Shown here piece after piece: positions 1 through 9,625 of a DNA stretch of 64,000 nucleotides; position 1 is the stretch's first letter; every line of letters starts with the position of its first letter. The position numbers and the translations under genes are program-made. The stretch is from positions 107,168 to 171,167 of the forward strand of contig JAFAMD010000055.1 of NCBI GenBank assembly GCA_019233755.1. Reading direction: 5' to 3'. Origin of the DNA: Acidobacteriaceae bacterium (GTDB taxonomy: Bacteria; Acidobacteriota; Terriglobia; Bryobacterales; Bryobacteraceae). Below the pieces are notes generated by a model. The model was given only the letters and a program-made list of their open reading frames with translations, was not told the DNA's origin and ran no database searches.

Positions 1-460
1 GGACGTATACGGAGTTGCCCAAGACGCCGAGGGATTACGCATTCGGGACGCGTTGCGACAACTTGCTGGGAAGTCGCCGCGCATCCGGCTTCTCCCGCCG
101 CTGGCGCCGGCTGAGATCGTTCAAGCCTTGAAAAACTATCACATGCTCGCGGTCCCGTCGGAGCTGTTGGAAACCGGTCCGCTGGTGGTTTATGAGGCGT
201 TCGCAGCGGGCCTTCCCGTCCTCGGGTCTGATTTAGGCGGAATCGCCGAGCTTGTAAAAGACGGACACAGTGGAATTCTTGTCAGGCACAATGCGATGAG
301 CGAATGGGTCCGGACGATCAAGGTTCTTGCGGAGAACCCGAGTGTTGTTGCCGGTCTCGCCGCGAATGTTCCTAAGCCGCGTACGATGGCGCAGGTTGCA
401 GCGGAGATGGCCGACGTTTACGCCTCAATCTGGAAAACCGCTTCGGTGAGTGTTCAGTGA
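1..460 (+). CDS. Glycosyltransferase family 4, C-terminal part (5' end outside window)
   Basis: The reading frame is open from the first bases of the window, so the N-terminus lies outside. What is visible is the nucleotide-sugar-binding half of a GT-B fold: the segment PSELLETGPLVVYEAFAAG followed by PVLGSDLGGIAEL matches the E-x7-E region that binds the sugar-nucleotide phosphates in GT4 enzymes. The protein should transfer a sugar from an NDP- or GDP-sugar onto a lipid-linked glycan at the cytoplasmic face of the membrane. The stop codon overlaps the GTG start of the next gene (GTGA), which suggests translational coupling in a long exopolysaccharide operon. Donor and acceptor cannot be read from the sequence. 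Confidence 0.85.
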   Translation, partial: DVYGVAQDAEGLRIRDALRQLAGKSPRIRLLPPLAPAEIVQALKNYHMLAVPSELLETGPLVVYEAFAAGLPVLGSDLGGIAELVKDGHSGILVRHNAMSEWVRTIKVLAENPSVVAGLAANVPKPRTMAQVAAEMADVYASIWKTASVSVQ

Positions 461-1626
461 AGCAGCGCGGAGAGAGGCGGATTCTGTACGTTCAGTACAC
501 CAATCCGGGCGCCTATCCGCCCCTGCAGCATAGTTCGCAATTGCTGGCGGAGGCAGGTTGGGACGTCCTGTTCCTGGGAACGGGGGCTTTCGGGGCTGAC
601 TGTCTGAAGGTGCCCGAAAATGATCGCGTAAGAGTGGAGAAATTCGCGTGGTGCGGAAGCGGCTGGCGGCAGAAGGTTCATTTCTTACTCTTTTGCATGT
701 GGTGCCTTTGGCGCGCGATCTGTTTCAGGCCGGGATGGATCTATGCGTCGGATCTATTTTCGTGCCCCGCGGCGGTGCTTATACGCTTCGTTGCGAGAGG
801 CCGTATTATTTACCACGAGCACGACCTTCCCTCGGCCGTATCATCTGGTCTCCTCCGATCCGTTTTGTATACACTCCGAAAGCGTTGCGCACAAAGCGCA
901 TCTCTGTGCGTGGTCCCCAGCTACGGGAGGGCCAGTCTGTTCCGAGCGGAAGTCGGTGTCACCAAGGTCTGCGTAGTCTGGAACTGCCCTAGAACAGCGG
1001 ACGCAACTCCGGCGGTTTCGGAGAACGCGGGCGATACGGTCAGACTGCTTTATCACGGTTCCATAGCCCCGGGCCGCCCGCCTCGTGAACTGATCGATGC
1101 TCTGGCAGCGCTTCCGGACAAGGTTCGACTCGTCCTGGTCGGCTACGAGACAGTGGGATCTCGCGGTTATATCCAGGACATCCTGGCGCGCGCCGAGATT
1201 TTGGGTGTGCTTCATCGCATCGAGTATCTTGGGCCGAAGCAGCGAGCCGAGATGATGGCGATCTGCGCCGCGTGTGATATCGGGATTGCGTTGATCCCAA
1301 CATCTTCGCCGGATCTCAATTTGAAGACCTTGCTAGGTGCGTCCAACAAGGTTTTCGATTACCTCGCTGGCGGCTTACCCGTTTTGGTGCCGGCTCTTCC
1401 GGATTGGGAGGAACTTTTCGTCAAAGGCGGATATGGACGTAGTTGTGTGCCGGATGATGTCCAGGACCTTACGAAAACAATAGCTTCCCTGATTGCCGAT
1501 CCGCAAGGGATGAGGCGTATGGGTGAGAGGGGCCGTTTGCAGGTTCTAACGGAGTGGAATTACGAACGGCAATTCGTCCCCGTATGGCGGATGTTGCATG
1601 GCCTTCAACAGGAAGCGAATCCCTAA
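457..1626 (+). CDS. Glycosyltransferase, GT4-like
   Basis: This 389-residue protein has GT-B architecture. An N-terminal Rossmann-like half begins RRILYVQYTNPGAYPPL, and the C-terminal half has LYHGSIAPGRPPRELIDAL and a late ASNKVFDYLAGGLPVLVP segment, where the E-x7-E motif of GT4 is modified (no first Glu). The GTG start at 457 overlaps the preceding stop, and no better start lies downstream. It probably adds one sugar of the repeat unit made by this locus. The weakly conserved acceptor half prevents assigning a specificity. Confidence 0.8.
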   Translation: MKQRGERRILYVQYTNPGAYPPLQHSSQLLAEAGWDVLFLGTGAFGADCLKVPENDRVRVEKFAWCGSGWRQKVHFLLFCMWCLWRAICFRPGWIYASDLFSCPAAVLIRFVARGRIIYHEHDLPSAVSSGLLRSVLYTLRKRCAQSASLCVVPSYGRASLFRAEVGVTKVCVVWNCPRTADATPAVSENAGDTVRLLYHGSIAPGRPPRELIDALAALPDKVRLVLVGYETVGSRGYIQDILARAEILGVLHRIEYLGPKQRAEMMAICAACDIGIALIPTSSPDLNLKTLLGASNKVFDYLAGGLPVLVPALPDWEELFVKGGYGRSCVPDDVQDLTKTIASLIADPQGMRRMGERGRLQVLTEWNYERQFVPVWRMLHGLQQEANP

Positions 1627-1636
1627 TGCAAGTAAG

Positions 1637-2824
1637 ATGCGACCCCTCGCGATAGTCGCCACCCACCCCATTCAGTACCAGGCGCCGGTATGGGAGGAAG
1701 TTCGGCAACTGGGGGTGCCGACGCATTTGATCTACGGGTCTGATTTCAGCGTAGTTGGCTACCGCGATGAAGAATTTGGGACGGCATTCTCGTGGGATGT
1801 AAACTTGGTTCCCGAGCCATCGGTATGCACCTTTTTGTCGCGTGCTGACGCCCGAGGGGCTCGCGATGTCAGCAGCGTAAGGGCTGCGGGCATAGGATCT
1901 GTTCTAGACCGGCTGGCTCCGGGCGCTGTACTCTTATCTGGCTATGGATGTCGTTTTCACATCGATAGTTTTCGTGCCGCACTCTTCAGGCGAATTCCCA
2001 TCATGTTTCGCGCTGAGACGACCGATCACGCGCGCACGCGCAGTGCGCTCTCGAGCGCTCTGCGATTCATTTTCTTGCGGGCGTTGTATAGCCGATTTGA
2101 TCGCCTGCTTCCAATCGGAGTGAAATCCTACGCACACTATCGTTCGCTAGGCTGCCCCGGAGACAAGCTTGTATTCTCTCCCTATTGCGTCGATATTCGT
2201 CCCTTTCAGGCGGACGGACGATACCGAGAAGCATTCCGGTCTTCGGTCCGCAGAGAGCTGGGACTCGACGAGACAGACATGGTGCTGCTGTTTTGCGGAA
2301 AACTCAGCCAACGGAAGGGAGTGCATTTGCTGGCCCCCGCGCTAAGACTGTTAAATGAGGATTTGCGGAACAAGGTAGCGGTGCTATTCGTCGGCGACGG
2401 TATGGAGCGTGAGGAGCTTGCCGCCGCCTGCCAAGGCCACCCGGCGGTGCGTGCCCGCTTCATCGGTTTCAAGAACCAGCGTGAACTGAGCCCCTACTAT
2501 CATGCTTCGGACGCCTTTGTTCTTCCAAGCATCGCGGGTGAGACGTGGGGGCTAGTTGTCAACGAGGCGTTGCACCACGGTCTGCCCTGTGCGGTCTCCG
2601 ATGCCGTTGGTTGTGCACCGGATTTAATCGAGAACGGAGAGACAGGATATTGCTGCGCGGCAGGAGACGCCGAAGAACTGGCAATCGCAATCGAAAAAAC
2701 CCTGGCGCTGTCTCAGACTGAAGGCTGCAGCGACCGTTGCCGTGCCAAAGTTTCTGGATATTCAGTGACCGCAGCCGCGAAAGGAATCGCGCGCGCATTC
2801 CATGAGACTGTCCGCGCTTCCTGA
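1637..2824 (+). CDS. Glycosyltransferase family 4
   Basis: GT-B glycosyltransferase of about 395 residues. The N-terminus MRPLAIVATHPIQYQAPVW is typical of a subgroup of polysaccharide GT4 enzymes. The C-terminal half contains LLFCGKLSQRKGVHLL (donor-domain start) and SIAGETWGLVVNEALHHG, which carries the E-x7-E donor-phosphate motif. I chose ATG 1637 because it follows the previous stop by 10 bases and matches family N-termini; an in-frame ATG at 1598 would overlap the upstream gene by 29 bases and add 13 unconserved residues. Role: a cytoplasmic-side step in repeat-unit assembly; sugar unknown. Confidence 0.85.
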   Translation: MRPLAIVATHPIQYQAPVWEEVRQLGVPTHLIYGSDFSVVGYRDEEFGTAFSWDVNLVPEPSVCTFLSRADARGARDVSSVRAAGIGSVLDRLAPGAVLLSGYGCRFHIDSFRAALFRRIPIMFRAETTDHARTRSALSSALRFIFLRALYSRFDRLLPIGVKSYAHYRSLGCPGDKLVFSPYCVDIRPFQADGRYREAFRSSVRRELGLDETDMVLLFCGKLSQRKGVHLLAPALRLLNEDLRNKVAVLFVGDGMEREELAAACQGHPAVRARFIGFKNQRELSPYYHASDAFVLPSIAGETWGLVVNEALHHGLPCAVSDAVGCAPDLIENGETGYCCAAGDAEELAIAIEKTLALSQTEGCSDRCRAKVSGYSVTAAAKGIARAFHETVRAS

Positions 2825-2825
2825 G

Positions 2826-3851
2826 ATGGTAAACGTTGTTCTGGCAGGTATGGCGGGTGTGGAGCACGTTGGTGCTCATTTGCAAGACGCTGCGAGCCGG
2901 CTCGGAATCCCCTTAACATTCCTAAACACGGAGGAAGCCTACGAGGGCAACTTCGTCAAAAGGAAGTTTGATTGGCACTTCCGCGGTCATCTTCCGACGA
3001 GGCTGGGGTGGTTTTCGGACCGCGCGATTACAGCTTGCCAGGAAGGCGCAGCCTATCTGATCACAACCGGATTGGCGCCAGTAGAGCGCCGGGCGCTGCG
3101 TGAGATTCGCAAAATAGGCGTCACCTCGGCCAATTTTCTGACAGACGATCCGTGGAGTAAAAGCCACCGGGCTCCATGGTTTCTTAAAGCTCTTCCTGAG
3201 TACGATATTGTGTTCACTCCGCGACGTGCCAATATAGCTGATCTCCAGGCTGCAGGCTGCAGGTCTGTCGAATATCTCCCGTTTGCTTATGCCGAAGATC
3301 TGCATGTTCCTGCGACTCGCCCGGCTACGGCTTGTGATGTCTTCTTCGCTGGCGGAGCGGACAGCGACCGGCTTCCCTGGATTGCGGCATTGATCCGCGC
3401 AGGGATGGACGTCGGCTTGTATGGTGGCTACTGGACCGGATATGGCGAAACCAGGCGGTGTGCGCGGGGATTTGTGTCTCCCCGGCAATTAAATGGGCTT
3501 GTAGCCGGCGCTCGACTTTGTCTCTGCCTCGTGCGGAAGGCGAATCGGGATGGGCACGCAATGCGAAGTTTTGAGCTGGCCGCGATGAAGGCGTGCATGC
3601 TTGTTGAGCGAACTGCGGAGCACCTTTGCCTGTTCGGGACCGAAGGAGAGAGCGTCGTTTATTTCACGACGACTGCCGAAATGCTTGAGAAGGCGCATTG
3701 GTTACTTTCGGACCCGACCGAGCGAAAACGCTTGGCCGAGTCGGCCTACCGGCGTATCACAGGTGGCGGTCAGACATATACAGACCGTTTACAGCATATG
3801 CTCAGTAAGCTAAATCTCAAGGTTTTGCCGCGCAAACTCGACACCGTATAG
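2826..3851 (+). CDS. CgeB-like glycosyltransferase
   Basis: Protein of about 340 residues resembling the CgeB/Glyco_trans_1_2 group. The N-terminal half has VNVVLAGMAGVEH and a TDDPWSKSH segment; the C-terminal half begins CDVFFAGGADSDRLPWI and contains MRSFELAAMKACMLVER followed by FGTEGESVVYF, the usual donor-side signature of this group. ATG 2826 sits one base after the preceding stop; an alternative in-frame ATG at 2802 overlaps the upstream gene by 23 bases. CgeB-type proteins are found in spore-coat and capsule glycosylation loci, so a sugar-transfer step in this locus is likely. Substrate unknown. Confidence 0.75.
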   Translation: MVNVVLAGMAGVEHVGAHLQDAASRLGIPLTFLNTEEAYEGNFVKRKFDWHFRGHLPTRLGWFSDRAITACQEGAAYLITTGLAPVERRALREIRKIGVTSANFLTDDPWSKSHRAPWFLKALPEYDIVFTPRRANIADLQAAGCRSVEYLPFAYAEDLHVPATRPATACDVFFAGGADSDRLPWIAALIRAGMDVGLYGGYWTGYGETRRCARGFVSPRQLNGLVAGARLCLCLVRKANRDGHAMRSFELAAMKACMLVERTAEHLCLFGTEGESVVYFTTTAEMLEKAHWLLSDPTERKRLAESAYRRITGGGQTYTDRLQHMLSKLNLKVLPRKLDTV

Positions 3852-3881
3852 CAGAACTTTTTGGGCCGGGTTTTCTCAAAG

Positions 3882-5126
3882 ATGTCCCGTTTCCGATCCA
3901 CAGCCTCTGAGGCCGGCCTCAATAGGAATCCGCCTCTTCGCATCGCAATTTTCGTCCATGGCCGCTTTCATGCGTTCGATTTGGCTCGCGCCCTGATCGA
4001 GAGAGGACACTTTGTCCGTGTGCTCACCAACTACCCTCGATGGGCGACTCGCCGTTTCGGCTTGCCGGACACGTGTATCGAGAACCATGTCCTGCATGGA
4101 ATCGCAAGTAAGGCAGTTGACCGTATACGCCGGTTCTGGCCACGATTCGATGCGGATCCGTTCTTGCATAGATGGTTCGGCTGCTGGGCAGCGAGACGAC
4201 TCGGCATGCGCGAGTACGATGTTGTGCATGGCTTCACGGGCGTAGCAGAAGAACCGTTGCTGAAGGTCAAAGCTCCCGTTCATACAATCGTGCGTGGATC
4301 GGCACACATACGAACACAAGCTGAAATCCTCGTCGCAGAGCAGCGGCGTATCGGAACCCGCGTCGACCTGCCGAGCGCATGGTCGATCGCGCGCGAAGAA
4401 CGTGAATATAAGCTCGCGGACGTCATTCTAGTGCTGTCAACCTTCGCGCAAAAGAGCTTTGTCGAGCAAGGAGTTTCACCGGACCGCCTGAGGATGATAT
4501 CTCTTGGTGTGGATACCCGGAAATTTCGGCCAGATGCCGAAACACTGGCCCGGCGGCTCGACCGCATTCGTTCGGGTCAGCCGCTTCGTATCCTAACGGT
4601 CGGAACGTTCTCCTGCCGCAAAGGTGCGATTGACTACCTGCAGATCGTCCAGAAACTCCAGCCCCGCGGATTTCAGTTTCGCTTTGTCGGAGGGATAGAG
4701 CGAGAAGCGAAGCCAATCGCGCGCAGGGTGTCTGCTCAAATTGAATTCGTCCCGAGGCAGAAGCAGTCTTCACTGACGGAGCAATATGCTTGGGGCGACC
4801 TGTTTCTGTTCCCAACCATTGAGGATGGATTTGCGGTCGTGTTGGCTCAAGCGCAGGCGGCTTGCCTTCCCATTCTTACCACTACCAACTCATCCGGGCC
4901 GGACCTCGTCAGGGACGATGAGACCGGTTGGGTGTTACCCATAAGATCACCGGACTTGTTCATCGAACGATTCCTCTGGTGCGCGCAGAATCGAAACCGG
5001 CTGGCCGAGATGGTGACCTTCCTCGGGGGACACCACAGAATCCGAGACTGGAGAGAAGTGGCTGCCGACTTCGAGACCATGACCCACGACCTGATCCGGT
5101 TGCGGCAGCAGTCCTCACCCGCATGA
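3882..5126 (+). CDS. Glycosyltransferase family 4
   Basis: GT-B enzyme of 414 residues. The donor half begins RILTVGTFSCRKGAIDYL, and FLFPTIEDGFAVVLAQAQAACLPIL stands in for the GT4 E-x7-E region (E-D-G-F then Q in place of the second Glu), a common variant. ATG 3882 is preferred over an in-frame TTG at 3861 because the extra residues look unlike a GT4 N-terminus; the conserved core starts at LRIAIFVHGRFHAFDLARAL. Its stop overlaps the ATG of the membrane protein that follows (ATGA). It should act on the lipid-linked intermediate in the cytoplasm. Confidence 0.82.
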   Translation: MSRFRSTASEAGLNRNPPLRIAIFVHGRFHAFDLARALIERGHFVRVLTNYPRWATRRFGLPDTCIENHVLHGIASKAVDRIRRFWPRFDADPFLHRWFGCWAARRLGMREYDVVHGFTGVAEEPLLKVKAPVHTIVRGSAHIRTQAEILVAEQRRIGTRVDLPSAWSIAREEREYKLADVILVLSTFAQKSFVEQGVSPDRLRMISLGVDTRKFRPDAETLARRLDRIRSGQPLRILTVGTFSCRKGAIDYLQIVQKLQPRGFQFRFVGGIEREAKPIARRVSAQIEFVPRQKQSSLTEQYAWGDLFLFPTIEDGFAVVLAQAQAACLPILTTTNSSGPDLVRDDETGWVLPIRSPDLFIERFLWCAQNRNRLAEMVTFLGGHHRIRDWREVAADFETMTHDLIRLRQQSSPA

Positions 5127-6451
5127 GCGAGCATTCATTTCTTCCCTCATTGATTCTCTTCGTCATCGCGACAGGTCTGGTTGCGCGTTCGATGTGGACC
5201 CGGCGGTCTATCGGCCTGGGCGGCGTGTACATGCTTCAGCTTTGGATTCTTTACGCTTCGGGAGCTTGCCTGCGTGCTCTACCCTGGGCCGGTTTGAGGA
5301 ATACCAGTGTGGCGCTTGACGGGTTTGCGGTCAGCGCTTACGGCGCCATCGCATTCGCAGCAGGCTGGTGCATCAGGCCGTATTTATTTCCGTTGCGCTC
5401 GCCTCGATTCGTCAAGCAGAACCCAAAGCTGCCGGGCCTTTACATTGCTTCCGGTTTGATCAGCTACTTCCTCCTGAAGCCCACTATCGGCCGGTTGCCG
5501 ACCCTCCAGGCGATCACTCTCGTGGGCGCACAACTTGCTCTTGCAGGTTTGTGCCTGGGAGCGTTTCTAAACTGGCAGCGCGGCGGATGGAAGCTGCTGC
5601 TGAAGTGGTCTCTTCCGGCTCTTTTGTTCCCGCTTGTGACCGTTTTGCATCAGGGCTTTCTGGGATACGGCGTCGCTGCACTCTCGATGTTTGCGGTGTT
5701 TTGCGCAACCTTCGTCCGCCCGCGATGGGTAGTTGTGGTTGCCCTCGTCCTTGCTGTCTATTCCGGAACGTCGTTCACCATCGCCTATCTGAAGAACCGG
5801 CCTGCTCTGCGGACGGCCGTCTGGGGCGGAGCGGACTGGCGCACGCGCATTGACGAGCTGGCGAAAACAGTTTCGATTATTGAGCCGTTCGACGTGCGAA
5901 ACCGCACCGACATTGAAATATTCAATGAACGAATGGATCAAAGCCCCCTGCTCGGCCTTGCAGTGGACAGGCTCTCAGAGAGAGGCGATTACGCGCACGG
6001 CGAGACCTTGCTAAATGCTCTGATTGGTTTGGTTCCGCGAGCGCTATGGCCGAACAAACCGGTGGGGGCGGGGAGCGGAGGCCTCGTTAGCCGCTATACC
6101 GGTCTGCACTTTGCACGAAATACAAGCGTCGGCGTCGGCCAAATGATGGAGTTGTATATCAATTTCGGCACGGCAAGCGTGGTTGTTGGGCTCCTGGTGC
6201 TGGGTCTTCTGCTTGGATATAGCGACGAGAAAGCAGCCCTGCTTCTGCACAGCGGTAACTGGCCATATTTTGTCCAGTGGTTTCTGTTCGGCATCAGCTT
6301 TCTTCAAGTGGGCGGCAGCTTAATTGAAGCGGTTTCAACCGCGGGAGCCAGCGTTGCGACGGGGCATATTGTCAACTCGATCATTGCCGCACGCGCGCGG
6401 GCTGCGGAGAGGAAGAAGATCGTGCCGGCGGGTGAGTTGCAGGCAGTATGA
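5123..6451 (+). CDS. O-antigen polymerase/ligase-like membrane protein
   Basis: Polytopic membrane protein of 442 residues with about ten predicted hydrophobic segments, for example SFLPSLILFVIATGLVA, GFLGYGVAALSMFAVFCATF and WVVVVALVLAVYSG. A large hydrophilic loop at roughly residues 225-320 lies before the last membrane pair, the layout of Wzy polymerases and O-antigen ligases. I chose ATG 5123, which overlaps the preceding stop (ATGA); a longer frame from 4928 would run through 195 bases of the upstream gene. It is the only polymerase candidate in the visible locus and would join repeat units at the periplasmic face. No Wzx flippase is visible in the window. Confidence 0.7.
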   Translation: MSEHSFLPSLILFVIATGLVARSMWTRRSIGLGGVYMLQLWILYASGACLRALPWAGLRNTSVALDGFAVSAYGAIAFAAGWCIRPYLFPLRSPRFVKQNPKLPGLYIASGLISYFLLKPTIGRLPTLQAITLVGAQLALAGLCLGAFLNWQRGGWKLLLKWSLPALLFPLVTVLHQGFLGYGVAALSMFAVFCATFVRPRWVVVVALVLAVYSGTSFTIAYLKNRPALRTAVWGGADWRTRIDELAKTVSIIEPFDVRNRTDIEIFNERMDQSPLLGLAVDRLSERGDYAHGETLLNALIGLVPRALWPNKPVGAGSGGLVSRYTGLHFARNTSVGVGQMMELYINFGTASVVVGLLVLGLLLGYSDEKAALLLHSGNWPYFVQWFLFGISFLQVGGSLIEAVSTAGASVATGHIVNSIIAARARAAERKKIVPAGELQAV

Positions 6452-7518
6452 GCGTTTTGTTCGTGACGCCGACGTTCGAAACCGGCGTGCACGGGGGAGT
6501 TCAGATGAGCGCAAAGCTGGCCTGGGAAGCGTTGCGCGAGTCCGTCTCTGGCGGGCGGGCGGAGTTACTGGCGTACGGTAATGCAGCAGGTGGCTCCACT
6601 GTGCCATCGAAGATCTCCTTTCTTTCACGAGCCGCGCGTCTTCGAACCGGATTCGATTTGATCCTGTTTTGGCATATCGGTCTGGTGAAGGCACTATCGA
6701 TGATGAATACGAGGGCAGCCCGTGTTATGGTCTTTCTGCACGGTATCGAAGCGTGGTCCTCGCTGGACGGTATCACGGCGCGCCTTCTTGAAGGAACGCA
6801 TCTCTTTCTGACGAACAGCGATCATACCTGGCGCAGATTCATCTCTTCCAATCCCCGTTTTGCGAACTATCCGCACCAAACCGTGCCGTTAGGTATCGGG
6901 AGTCCGGTTGATCAGCCGGTACCGCAGCCGGGCGTTCCGCCGGCGGCGTTGATGCTCGGGCGACTGGAACGCCGGGAAAACTATAAGGGGCACATCGAAA
7001 CAATTCAGGCGTGGCCGCTTGTGCTTGCTTCTGAGCCGAATGCCGAACTGTGGATTGCCGGCGACGGGAACCTGCTCGCTGATCTGAAAGAGTCAGTCCG
7101 GCGGATTGGCGTTGAGGATTCCGTGAAGTTTTTCGGTACTGTCTCTGAGAAGCGCAAACAGGAACTGCTCGTCGCGAGCCGATGTCTCGCGCTGCCAAGC
7201 CGTGGAGAGGGATTTGGCCTGGTCTATCTCGAAGCCATGCGTCTAGGCCGTCCCTGCCTGGTCAGCACGAGCGATGCAGGGCGCGAGGTGACAAATCCGC
7301 CTGAAGCGGGAATGGCTGTTGATGTCGGTGACAGCGCCGCAATCGCTGCTTCGCTGGCGACCTTGCTGCGATCGGATTCCGCATGGCCGGCTTGGTCGGT
7401 CAACGCCCGCCTGCGTTATGAAACAAGGTTCACGGCGAATCACTTCAAGCAAAGGCTGGTTGCGGCCTGTTTGCCGCCGGCACGAGACCCGTTGGCATCC
7501 GCGGCTTTAGCAGGATGA
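6448..7518 (+). CDS. Glycosyltransferase family 4
   Basis: GT-B glycosyltransferase of 356 residues. The N-terminus SVLFVTPTFETGVHGGVQ has the glycine-rich acceptor loop. The donor half contains ALMLGRLERRENYKGH and then LALPSRGEGFGLVYLEAMRL, an intact E-G-F-G-x4-E motif. Both its start (ATGA with the upstream polymerase) and its stop (ATGA with the downstream transferase) overlap neighbours, so the three genes are very likely co-translated. It should add one residue of the repeat unit; donor sugar unknown. Confidence 0.87.
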   Translation: MSVLFVTPTFETGVHGGVQMSAKLAWEALRESVSGGRAELLAYGNAAGGSTVPSKISFLSRAARLRTGFDLILFWHIGLVKALSMMNTRAARVMVFLHGIEAWSSLDGITARLLEGTHLFLTNSDHTWRRFISSNPRFANYPHQTVPLGIGSPVDQPVPQPGVPPAALMLGRLERRENYKGHIETIQAWPLVLASEPNAELWIAGDGNLLADLKESVRRIGVEDSVKFFGTVSEKRKQELLVASRCLALPSRGEGFGLVYLEAMRLGRPCLVSTSDAGREVTNPPEAGMAVDVGDSAAIAASLATLLRSDSAWPAWSVNARLRYETRFTANHFKQRLVAACLPPARDPLASAALAG

Positions 7519-8735
7519 AAGTTCTTCACGTTATCCCCTCTGTAGGGCCGCTTCGCGGCGGCCCGAGCACCGTAATCCGAGCCCTTGCCGAAGGTCTGAG
7601 CAAGCAGGGGATTGAGGTGCACGTGTGCACCACAGATGACAATGGCCACGAGCGCCTGCAGACAAGCCGATTGCAACCGCAAACAGAACGCGGAGTGACG
7701 TACTGGTACTTTCCTCGCCAGGTTCGCTTTTACACAGTTTCGATACCGTTGATGATTTGGTTACGGCGTCACGTCGCTGACTACGATCTCGTTCACATCC
7801 ACGCTGTCTTCTCATTCGCTTCGACCGTTGCGGCGTTCGCCGCGAAAAAACGCCGTATCCCGTTCCTTATCCGGCCGCTCGGCGTGCTGAACGAATGGGG
7901 ATTGAAGAACCGCCGCCGCCGGCTGAAGCAACTGTCACTCAGGCTAATCGAAAAGCGGATGTTTTCCGCCGCTTCCCGGGTGCATTTTACGAGCGAACAA
8001 GAGCGGGCCGAAGCGTTGCGCGCCGGCATCGCCGGATTGTCCGTTGTAATTCCAAATCCGGTGGATGTCACTAACTCCGAAATGTTCAAAGGGCAGTTTC
8101 GCCGGGAACATCCCGACTTACAAGATAAGAAGGTTCTGTTGTTTCTCTCGCGCATCGATCGGAAGAAGGGGCTCGAGCTGCTCCTCGAGGCGTTTGCAAA
8201 GATTCGCTCCCTTCGAAACGACGTGCGGTTGGTCATTGCGGGGGACGGCGATCCCGCGTATTGCCAAGAGTTGCGAACGCTTGCTGCAACGCTCAGAATT
8301 TCCGACGATGTGCTGTGGACGGGATTTCTTTCAGGGCGGGCTAAGTCGGCTGTTCTGGCGGACTCCGATCTGTTTGTCCTTCCGTCCTATTCCGAAAACT
8401 TCGGCAATGCGGTAGTGGAGGCCATGGGCGCAGGAGTTCCGGTCATTGTCTCCGATCAAGTGGGTATTCACCGGGAGGTGGCATCGAGCGGCGCCGGCCT
8501 CGTGCTGCGCTGTGATGCAGGCTCGATTTGCTCAGCGGTCCTGGAGGTGCTGTTGTCGCCTGCGATGGCGGAGCGACTCTCCCACAATGGAGTCCTGCTC
8601 GCCAAGAGTGCCTTCTCCCGCGAGTCGGTAATCGAGAAGGTGATCGCCTGCTACCACCAGATTCTCGGATTGCCATCGAGCGACCAAGACGATAAGAAGC
8701 TCCTGCTGGACACCGTTGGGTTGCGACTTTCATGA
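7515..8735 (+). CDS. Glycosyltransferase family 4
   Basis: Canonical GT4 enzyme of 406 residues: MKVLHVIPSVGPLRGGPST with the GGP acceptor loop, the middle motif VVIPNPVD, the donor-domain start LLFLSRIDRKKGLELLLEAF, then LPSYSENFGNAVVEAMGAGVP with the intact E-x7-E. This arrangement is typical of WcaL/AmsK-like or mannosyl/glucosyl GT4 enzymes in exopolysaccharide clusters, but specificity cannot be read from the sequence. ATGA overlap with the upstream gene; its stop overlaps the start of the GT2 gene. Confidence 0.9.
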   Translation: MKVLHVIPSVGPLRGGPSTVIRALAEGLSKQGIEVHVCTTDDNGHERLQTSRLQPQTERGVTYWYFPRQVRFYTVSIPLMIWLRRHVADYDLVHIHAVFSFASTVAAFAAKKRRIPFLIRPLGVLNEWGLKNRRRRLKQLSLRLIEKRMFSAASRVHFTSEQERAEALRAGIAGLSVVIPNPVDVTNSEMFKGQFRREHPDLQDKKVLLFLSRIDRKKGLELLLEAFAKIRSLRNDVRLVIAGDGDPAYCQELRTLAATLRISDDVLWTGFLSGRAKSAVLADSDLFVLPSYSENFGNAVVEAMGAGVPVIVSDQVGIHREVASSGAGLVLRCDAGSICSAVLEVLLSPAMAERLSHNGVLLAKSAFSRESVIEKVIACYHQILGLPSSDQDDKKLLLDTVGLRLS

Positions 8736-9613
8736 TGCAGCTTTCCGCTATCATTCTGACGTTTAACGAAGAAGCCAATCTGCTCCCGTGTCTTCAGAGT
8801 CTGCAGCCGCTCGCGTGTCCAACGTTCGTCGTCGATTCGGGAAGTTCGGATCGGACTCTCGAAATTGCGAGGCAGTTTGGCGCGATGGTCTATGAACACT
8901 CTTTCGAAAACCATACAAAACAATGGTCCTGGGCCTTGGCCAACCTGCCGCTCAAATCGTCTTGGATTCTGGCCCTCGATGCGGACCAGCGGCTAACACC
9001 TGAACTTGCCGAGGAAATCCGTCTGGCGACGGCTCCGGGTGTCAACCAACTTATCGCTGGAATGTTTCTGAATCGCCGGCAGATTTTCCGTGGTAAGTGG
9101 ATCCGGCATGGGGGCTACTATCCCAAGTACCTGCTAAAACTCTTCCGGCCTGAGTGCATCGAATTCGATCCCCTCGATCTGGTAGATCACCATTTCTATG
9201 TCAAAGGGAGGACGCAGAACCTCAAACACGATTTGATTGAGGCCAATGTTAAGGAGAATGACGTCTCCTTCTGGATCGACAAGCACAATCGTTATTCGAC
9301 GCTGCTCGCCCGGGAAGAACTCCTGCGTTCGTCCAAAACCTCCGCGACCCTTCTCCGACCTGCCTTGCTTGGCAATCCGGACCAGCGCGTATTGGCACTG
9401 AAACAAATCTGGCGCAGGTTTCCTCCTCTATTCCGCTCGCTGGGCTATTTCTTGTACAGATATGTAATTCGAGCCGGGTGGCTCGACGGCCGCGAGGGCT
9501 TCATCTTTCACTTCCTGCAAGGCTTCTGGTACCGCTTGCTGGTTGACATCAAGCTGCAAGAGTTACATGAGCAGGCGAGAGCCAATGAAACGAGTCTTTC
9601 CTTCGAGATCTAA
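8732..9613 (+). CDS. Glycosyltransferase family 2
   Basis: GT-A fold transferase of 293 residues. The N-terminus LSAIILTFNEEANLLPCL is followed by FVVDSGSSDRTLEIARQFGA (nucleotide-binding DSGSSD) and ILALDADQRLTPEL, whose D-A-D is the metal-binding DXD. The C-terminal part RYVIRAGWLDGREGFIF resembles lipid-A core WaaE/KdtX-type GT2 enzymes. It is the only GT2 in the visible locus. The ATG overlaps the preceding stop. It probably transfers a sugar onto the lipid-linked glycan. Confidence 0.88.
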   Translation: MMQLSAIILTFNEEANLLPCLQSLQPLACPTFVVDSGSSDRTLEIARQFGAMVYEHSFENHTKQWSWALANLPLKSSWILALDADQRLTPELAEEIRLATAPGVNQLIAGMFLNRRQIFRGKWIRHGGYYPKYLLKLFRPECIEFDPLDLVDHHFYVKGRTQNLKHDLIEANVKENDVSFWIDKHNRYSTLLAREELLRSSKTSATLLRPALLGNPDQRVLALKQIWRRFPPLFRSLGYFLYRYVIRAGWLDGREGFIFHFLQGFWYRLLVDIKLQELHEQARANETSLSFEI

Positions 9614-9625
9614 GTCAGAGATGAG

